Below, piece by piece: positions 58,630 to 64,000 of a DNA stretch of 64,000 bases. The notes beneath the pieces were generated by a model, which searched no databases, was not told where the DNA came from, and worked only from the letters and a program-made list of their open reading frames with translations. Made by a program: the position numbers and the translations under genes. This stretch comes from Galeruca laticollis (lineage: Eukaryota; Arthropoda; Insecta; Coleoptera; Chrysomelidae): the NCBI GenBank assembly GCA_963921935.1, contig OY998177.1:108616067-108680066 (forward strand), in the 5' to 3' direction. The stretch's first letter is position 1. Each line of letters begins with the position of its first letter.

Positions 58630-59575
58630 TCAAATATAATTACCAATTTTCCTCTTATAATGTGTACTTCTGCTTGCTTAAATATATTACTGACTAGCTT
58701 TCAAGTATAATGTATTCCTTTCACTAATTTTTAATGCCAAATTGTTGTTTTTTCAAAAGTTTAAAAATTTTTCTCAATAAATTTTGCTTCTTAAAAATTT
58801 CTACCTAAAAAGAAAAGTACCTAGACAATAGACTGTTTAATCAACAAACTGTTCCCATTCAATTTTTTTATTATTAGCAATCTACTTGTCGCTGATAAAA
58901 TATCTTAAATGCATTCCACCAGTCAAAATTGGTTATCAAAATTCTTATTTGAAAGATTTCATTTCAAACAGTGGATTGTCCATCCATCATTTTAAAACAT
59001 TCTGCTTTGAGCCTCTTAAACGATTATAACCCATATATTTCTCCCTTAAATTGTATTTCAATAAATTTACTAAATGACAGTTCTTATTTTCTAAAGTATT
59101 TATTCAGAATGTCAAATCGTTCAACAAATGTCATGTTCCATAGAGTTAATGTTTTCATTTTACTTCCTACATTCACATATTTTAAATACTTATATAATCT
59201 ACTTGAAAACTTCCTTCAAACCCTAATATTCACTTCTTTAAAACAAATCACAATATTAATTTACTTTGACAATGAGAACAATGGGTTATTATTTTCATTC
59301 ATATGTAACAAACGTTCTAAAATTCTCTCTTTTAAATATGGAAATTTTGTTGTTTTTATTTCACCTATATTCTTATAAAGCTTATTTGAATTCTTCTCTA
59401 TAATCATACAGTTAGATCCTTTATATGCTTTCTCTATTGAATAGTAAATAGTACAGATTGTCTCCTTTTTAGATCATTTTAAAAAAAAATTCAAATTCCA
59501 AAATTTTAATTACTTGAAGTATGTAGTCTATTACTCATAATTCTGTATACAGGGTGTTGCAGGTTTCACTCTATG
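58630..59575. other. Non-coding interval
   Basis: The 135-residue plus-strand ORF at 58971-59378 is low-complexity and not supported. Nothing else recognised. Confidence 0.4.

Positions 59576-59578
<3 letters not shown>

Positions 59579-59636
<58 letters not shown>
59579..59636. repeat. (AT)n microsatellite, 29 units
   Basis: Uninterrupted; left neighbour of the perfect inverted repeat. Confidence 0.95.
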
Positions 59637-59639
<3 letters not shown>

Positions 59640-59678
59640 TATAATTTCATAAAATACGAGGTGCTATATGAAATATAT

Positions 59679-59917
59679 ATTTCGATTTTCTACTACACCT
59701 GTTTTAGTCGAAATTTCAATAATTTCGACTTATTGGCCTGACCGTTCTTCGAAGGGCAAAACAACTACATGACGTCACGGTTTTCGAAGGGGATGTAATT
59801 CAATATTCTGCGTGGTATTAGCAAGGAATGTAGTTGTTTTGCCCTTCGAAGAACGGTCAGGCCAATAAGTCGAAATTATTGAAATTTCGACTAAAACAGG
59901 TGTAGTAGAAAATCGAA

Positions 59918-59919
<2 letters not shown>
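59679..59919. repeat. Perfect 92-bp inverted repeat with 57-bp loop
   Basis: Arms 59679-59770 and 59828-59919 appear exactly complementary over 92 bases. Loop 59771-59827 starts GACGTCACGG. Arms contain GTCGAAATTTCAATAATTTC and CCTGACCGTTCTTCGAAGGG. No ORF of note. TA microsatellites lie on both sides. A transcript would form one long hairpin. Confidence 0.9.

Positions 59920-59960
<41 letters not shown>
59920..59960. repeat. (TA)n microsatellite
   Basis: Follows the right arm directly and ends at the inter-ORF region of the LINE to the right. Confidence 0.95.
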
Positions 59961-59963
<3 letters not shown>

Positions 59964-60201
59964 AAAGATATACAACATTACATTAAAAAGAGGTTTAGAA
60001 AAAAATTCTGTAGATATGAACACAAATAATTCAGACCTTACAAAGAAAAAAAACGTAATTGTTAAACACCCAAAATAAAATGTTGATAAATATGAACAAT
60101 TACTGACCAATATATATAAAAACAACTAATATGGAACCAAAGGAGTCTTATAATTGTGGTGTCTCACTTCAGATCGGTTAATTCTTGTTAACTGAGCGGG
60201 T

Positions 60202-60960
60202 TCATGGTTTCCCCTCCAGAGCCTTAACCGGTTTATCAGAAGCAGGAATCCGCGGAGTAACAGTAACTTTTTGCGACTCCGATGGGAACTTCTCTTCATT
60301 CTCGACTGTTGGGAGGGATGGTGCACTGTGCGGTTGGTCTCCAGAAGTAGCATATTTTCCCAAGTCATCAACTCCAAAAGATACTCCATCCACGATAAGT
60401 TTATTTCTCCTTATATAATATTCTTTATAGGTACCTTCTTGTTTGGCTAGGTAGAGATGTTTTCTAAGAATTTTGTTCTCGCTCCTTTGTGTCGGTGTGA
60501 GATCATGAACAATAGAAATATTTGTTCCCTTCAACATGCTACAATTCTTCAGAACTTCCCTTTTTTTGATGTTTGAAGGAAACTCAATGTTGATGGGACA
60601 ATTGTCCGACTTACCTAGTGGATAAATGTCAGCAAAATCATTTGTAGCCAGATCTACACCAAGCAAGCGTCTGAAATCCTTGCACAATATTTCTGCGACA
60701 ACCTCCTCTCTTTATTTTTAGTCCAAATACTATAATATTCTTCCTGTTCTGAGCTCTTTACAGATATTCTAACTCTTCTTTGAGTTCACTATTTCCCTTT
60801 TCCAAATTTGCTACACTATTTTTCAAATCTTCAATTTTTAGTAGAAGTCTTGCTTCGCTGGCCACAATGCTGTTTTTTATTTCAGTACGGTTGGTCAGGA
60901 TCTCTTCACGAATAATCTTAATCGCTTTGTCCAATTCTGTCATTTTCACAAGTCACAAGC
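60202..60960 (-). pseudogene. LINE ORF1 (coiled coil plus RNA-binding core), broken
   Basis: Starts MKMTELDKAIKIIREEILTN at ~60949 with a heptad-rich coiled coil to ~60758, then a stop. In the next frame NIIVFGL and CKDFRRLL lead into DFADIYPLGKSDNCPINIEF, INIxHDLTPTQRSE-type and LRKHLYLAKQ blocks shared with LINE A ORF1. Ends with a P/S/E-rich tail at 60202. The 240 bases after it (minus strand; TATTTTGGGTGTTTAACAAT, TTGTGTTCAT) match the inter-ORF spacer of LINE A, but no ORF2 follows; the sequence runs into the (TA)n tract. Confidence 0.75.
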
Positions 60961-61192
60961 GTAGTGTGAGGTGCCTACTGTGGTACAGTATTGTTTTACA
61001 TTTAAAGCTCAAAAATTGGCTTACTCGATATGGTGATATTATGGATATCATTTTTCCAATTAAGATCAGTAGACCTGTGCAATGATATGGAAAACCAGGA
61101 AAACTATATCTGCTGATCTTTACAATTATCACTTAAGAAGACAGTTTATTAGTGGAGAACTCCCTAGATTTAACTGTTCATTGACAACTTCA

Positions 61193-61345
61193 TAAATCCC
61201 ACTACGCAAAACATATACTTGACACCAATCATTCATTGACACCTAACACAACACTAGAAGTGCTGCATATTTGTGAAAAGGAACAAGAACAGGATTTCCT
61301 TGATAAATTGGAAATTAGAAGACATTTAAGAAACTCACAATATGA
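61193..61345 (+). pseudogene. PLE GIY-YIG C-terminal fragment
   Basis: Plus-strand reading KSHYAKHILDTNHSLTPNTT, then LEVLHICEKEQEQDFLDKLE, matching residues ~60-102 of the fragment at 15745-16053. The upstream domain is absent. Confidence 0.7.
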
Positions 61346-61658
61346 AGTTGTCAAAGAACAGTTAAATCTAGGGAGTTCTCCACTAATAAACTGTCTTTTT
61401 AAGTGATAATTGTAAAGATCAGCATATATAGTTTTCCTAGTTTTCTATATCATTGCACAGTTATACTGATCTTAGTTGGAAAAACGATATCCAGGATATC
61501 ACCATAGGGCTAATAATGTCTAAGCTTCAATATTTGTATTATCACATCTTCTTCTTTTTTCTATAAACATATATTAAGTCAATCACAAGTTAGGTCACTT
61601 CTTGGTCTAGCCAAAAATAACTACTAAACATCAGGTAGACATCAAATGAAATGTAACT

Positions 61659-61714
61659 TCTGTCATTCTGACGATGATATTGATTTATCGAAACAATTGT
61701 CAATTTTTTAGAAT
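61659..61714 (+). ncRNA. Hammerhead ribozyme-like motif, PLE copy 6 (best preserved)
   Basis: Stem I outer TTCT/AGAA (61659-61662, 61711-61714), internal loop GTC/TTTTT, inner ATT/AAT; core CTGACGA (61669-61675); one extra T; stem II GATA/TATC; GAAA (61691-61694); stem III C-AATT-G with A15.1-U16.1; GTC with predicted cleavage after C61702. This is the arrangement of a minimal type-I hammerhead with a very short stem III, as known from Penelope-like elements. The extra residue between A9 and stem II is non-standard, so activity is inferred. Confidence 0.6.
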
Positions 61715-61799
61715 TTTCAATAACTTTTATTATATTGTGGAATTTACTAGAAACCGTGAGTTTCATTTAAAACACTAAGTTGGGAAAAGTAAATGCAAA

Positions 61800-62620
61800 G
61801 TGCCAGGGTCAGAGTATTGTCATCGAAGCCCTCATTGCTCCAAATTCGAAGCATAACCTCATATCAGCTTCAAAAAGGACACTAGATAATAGTAACAGAA
61901 GAAAACACAAAAATTTGTGGACCCAATTTCTCTCTTCAATGCCATAATAAAGGTTAGGTTGGGTTAGACTGTAATATATTCTATATAGATAATGTGATGA
62001 ATCAACATTGTCATGTTATTGTGGTTGCTGAAACATGGCATCAAAGGTTAGGACATGCTGAAAAAGAAGCTTTGAGACAACTTGGATTGAGCGTTCCCAA
62101 AAAGATTTGTCCTACTTGTATGGAAGGAAAAGTTACAAGGCCAAGATTCCAACCAAGTGAAAAACATGCAACAAATATAGAAAAACTTGTGCACAGTGTC
62201 CTATGCGGCCCAATAACGCCTTGTACAATAACTGCAGGAAACTAGTATCTGGAAATCTTGGATGATTTTTCACATTTTCTCATTGTAAAAATTTTGGAAA
62301 ACAAAAATGAAGCCGAACAAACTGAGAGATAAATGGGTGTTAAAATTAAAAGTTTTCGTTTGGACAATGGTGGTGAGTTCACATCACGTAATTTTGAAGA
62401 TTTTGCCAGGAGTAAGGGCATTCATTTAGAATATAGTATGTCCTATAGTCCGCAGATGAATGGTGAAACAAAACGCATGAATCGAACCCTTTTGAATACG
62501 GTCAGGACTAAGATTATCGACGCAGGTATACCCAAGATACTGTGGGGAGAAGCATTAATGTCATCAGTATACGAATCAAATAGAACACCTACCCCACCAC
62601 TAACATGGAGGTGGAGATGA
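61800..62620 (+). pseudogene. Ty1/copia polyprotein fragment (GAG-pre-integrase and integrase)
   Basis: IEALIAPNSKHNLISASKRT, then WHQRLGHAEKEALRQLGLSV, CPTCMEGKVTRPRF, ILDDFSHFLIVKIL, IKSFRLDNGGEFTSRNFEDF and YSPQMNGETKRMNRTL are copia GAG-pre-integrase and integrase landmarks. Stops at 62243, 62330 and 62618. The integrase catalytic D (RLDNGGEF) is present; the last catalytic E is kept as MNGETKRMN. Confidence 0.85.
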
Positions 62621-62629
62621 ATTGTACAC

Positions 62630-63740
62630 TACAATAAATTGACAAAAATGCAGTGGATTAGCATTAGCGACAGTCTGCAAAAATTAGACCTCTTGATGAT
62701 GATGACATTAATTTTAAATATTTCAATTTGTCTCAAGAATCCTAGATAATGTCTTAGAATCCCCGTTGTTAAGATAATCGACCACGTATGATATACATAT
62801 TTCCACTTTCTCGTGCACACTTGTAACCAGTTTTTGATAAAAAGTGTGCAGATACAAGATAGATGGACATCCAGGAGATCAAGACTGCATGGCAAACTGC
62901 TACTCAGTTTATCTTGTTTTCTCTTATTTTGGGCAGTAATTCTTCTTAAAGTTCACGAGTTGGGAATTATTTTGTGTGTGAATTATTTTGAATCAACCAT
63001 TTTCTACAGAATAATAGATTCAGTATAATTTTCATTAAAATACTTGCTTGATTTCTACATACCTCCAAATATGTACTTAGATATAAAAATTCTGACATGA
63101 TGTATATTTATATGAGAAAATAAGTTCTCAAGTTGTTTTTGGTTTTACTAATCTGAAATTAATATCCTCGTTTAATCCGTTGCAGAAGAATAACTATTGA
63201 ATTTAACGGAATCTTATCTTTAATAATATATTTGCAGCATATCTTAATTAATAATGCACTTTGAGCTTGAACTGAGTGCTCTACGGCTCTATATTATCAG
63301 ATTCTGAAGCCTTCTAGGAAATTCGCTCTCGAATTGTTTGGCGAACCAGAGTATGCGGCCATTCAAGACGTTTGTTGCTGATATTTTGAATTAGATCACG
63401 TGATTCCGAAATGTTTGCGAGGATTATTAGCGTTAAAACAATGGATTGTTTCTGCCCTGCGAGAACCCATTGTTATGAATATAGCTGAGAGACTAAGAGA
63501 GCTGGAGTTAAATTGGAATATGAGTTTTGAAAATAATTATCATTACTGATTTTTATATAAAAAATTGGATCGAATAATAAAAGACATAATTTTGTTTAAA
63601 AAATGTTCGTATTCATCATCAACTGATATTAGCAGTGCTTCTACAAGATAGTGATTTTGTCCTTGAATTTGTTTTATTGATGTTCATTGACTAATCTTAA
63701 TAGAATTTTGAAAGTATCATTAACAAATGATGATTTGTTC
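62630..63740. other. Non-coding interval
   Basis: No recognisable coding or repeat ends. It lies between two copia pieces in opposite orientation. Confidence 0.4.
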
Positions 63741-63744
63741 TTTG

Positions 63745-64000
63745 TTTTCAAGTATTGTTCACATCTTCTTTTAATTTCACATAACTGTTGATGTCATTTT
63801 TGGCAACAATCAAATCGTTAATACATACTGCCATTATTAGATGGTTTTGCTGTTTCAAAGTGTAGACGCATTTATCGCTTGTTAAAGGTTTCAATCCCAT
63901 GAAAGTTTGACGATATTGGTCCAGTTTCTGGTACCATTGTCTTCCCAACTATTTCAAACCGTGAAGGAATTTATGTAGATGGTGAATCTTCTCCTCTGCA
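63745..64000 (-). pseudogene. Ty1/copia reverse transcriptase fragment (runs off right edge)
   Basis: Minus strand from the right edge: HHLHKFLHGLK-stop, LGRQWYQKLDQYRQTFMGLK, SDKCVYTL, CINDLIVAKNDI. Typical copia RT reads LYGLKQAxRxWYxKLD ... YVDDLIVA; the YVDD box has become CIND, so it is dead. Confidence 0.8.

Larger units (their letters stand above)
61028..61790 (+). mobile_element. PLE fragment flanked by ~165-bp inverted repeats
   Basis: Left arm 61028-61193 is the complement of 61346-61506 (for example GGAGAACTCCCTAGATTTAA and its inverse). Between them, 61193-61345 encodes part of the PLE GIY-YIG tail in plus orientation. 61507-61790 is the PLE 3' end with the hammerhead-like motif. 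The structure is the inverted-repeat form also seen at 15310-16830. Confidence 0.75.

Noticed and set aside
58971..59378. 135-residue plus-strand ORF
   Set aside because: Composition is dominated by F, L, I, N and S, as expected from AT-rich DNA; no motif, splice or start context supports it.
1..64000. CRISPR arrays, bacterial operons, tRNA or rRNA genes
   Set aside because: None seen; the direct repeats present are satellite, microsatellite or transposon-derived. The only tRNA-like signal is a lone B box near 11745.

Overview
The window looks like nuclear DNA of an insect: AT-rich, with one conserved host gene fragment at the left edge and about 60 kb that is almost entirely transposable-element sequence. 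The host gene is the 3' part of a long Toll receptor of the Toll-6/Tollo class. The order is not certain; a large, repeat-rich genome (for example a beetle) would fit. No rRNA, tRNA, CRISPR array or bacterial gene was seen.

Layout. 1-1.7 kb: Toll receptor C-terminal half. 2.6-5 kb: degenerate tandem repeat containing Penelope-like (PLE) coding remnants. 7.9-10.3 kb: complete piggyBac transposon with TTAA duplications, 12-bp inverted ends and a spliced 585-residue transposase. 11-13.1 kb: IS630-type transposase fragment, repeated CATAAAAAGTTTCACTTC blocks and a palindromic MITE. 14.9-16.8 kb: LINE tail and an internally deleted PLE. 17.2-18.1 kb: ~170-bp satellite array. 18.2-23 kb: LINE tail, then a near-full-length dead LINE. 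23.4-24.1 kb: PLE 3' end and PIF/Harbinger remnant. 27.4-28.2 kb: inverted-ended element carrying one satellite unit. 28.4-30.8 kb: intact MULE transposon. 33.3-35.7 kb: IS630-type element with ~600-bp inverted ends. 37.2-45.1 kb: one LINE apparently split by a pogo element (itself split by a second intact MULE) and by an LTR-like block (itself split by a Tc1/mariner-type MITE). 48.4-51.3 kb: LINE ORF2. 51.9-58.1 kb: intact BEL/Pao retrotransposon with near-identical LTRs. 58.2-58.6 kb: candidate small spliced gene. 59.6-60 kb: perfect 92-bp inverted repeat between TA microsatellites. 60.2-61 kb: LINE ORF1. 61-61.8 kb: PLE. 61.8-64 kb: Ty1/copia fragments.

Main points. Six scattered copies of a PLE 3' end share a fold that matches a minimal type-I hammerhead ribozyme. 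The two intact MULEs encode related FLYWCH-finger transposases and share one end architecture, a 14-bp motif repeated five times over both ends, but the motif sequence is entirely different in each. The piggyBac, both MULEs and the BEL element have uninterrupted coding regions and clean target duplications, so several families have been active recently. The LINEs are all dead, and each of the three readable reverse transcriptases has lost its FADD catalytic box by a different change.
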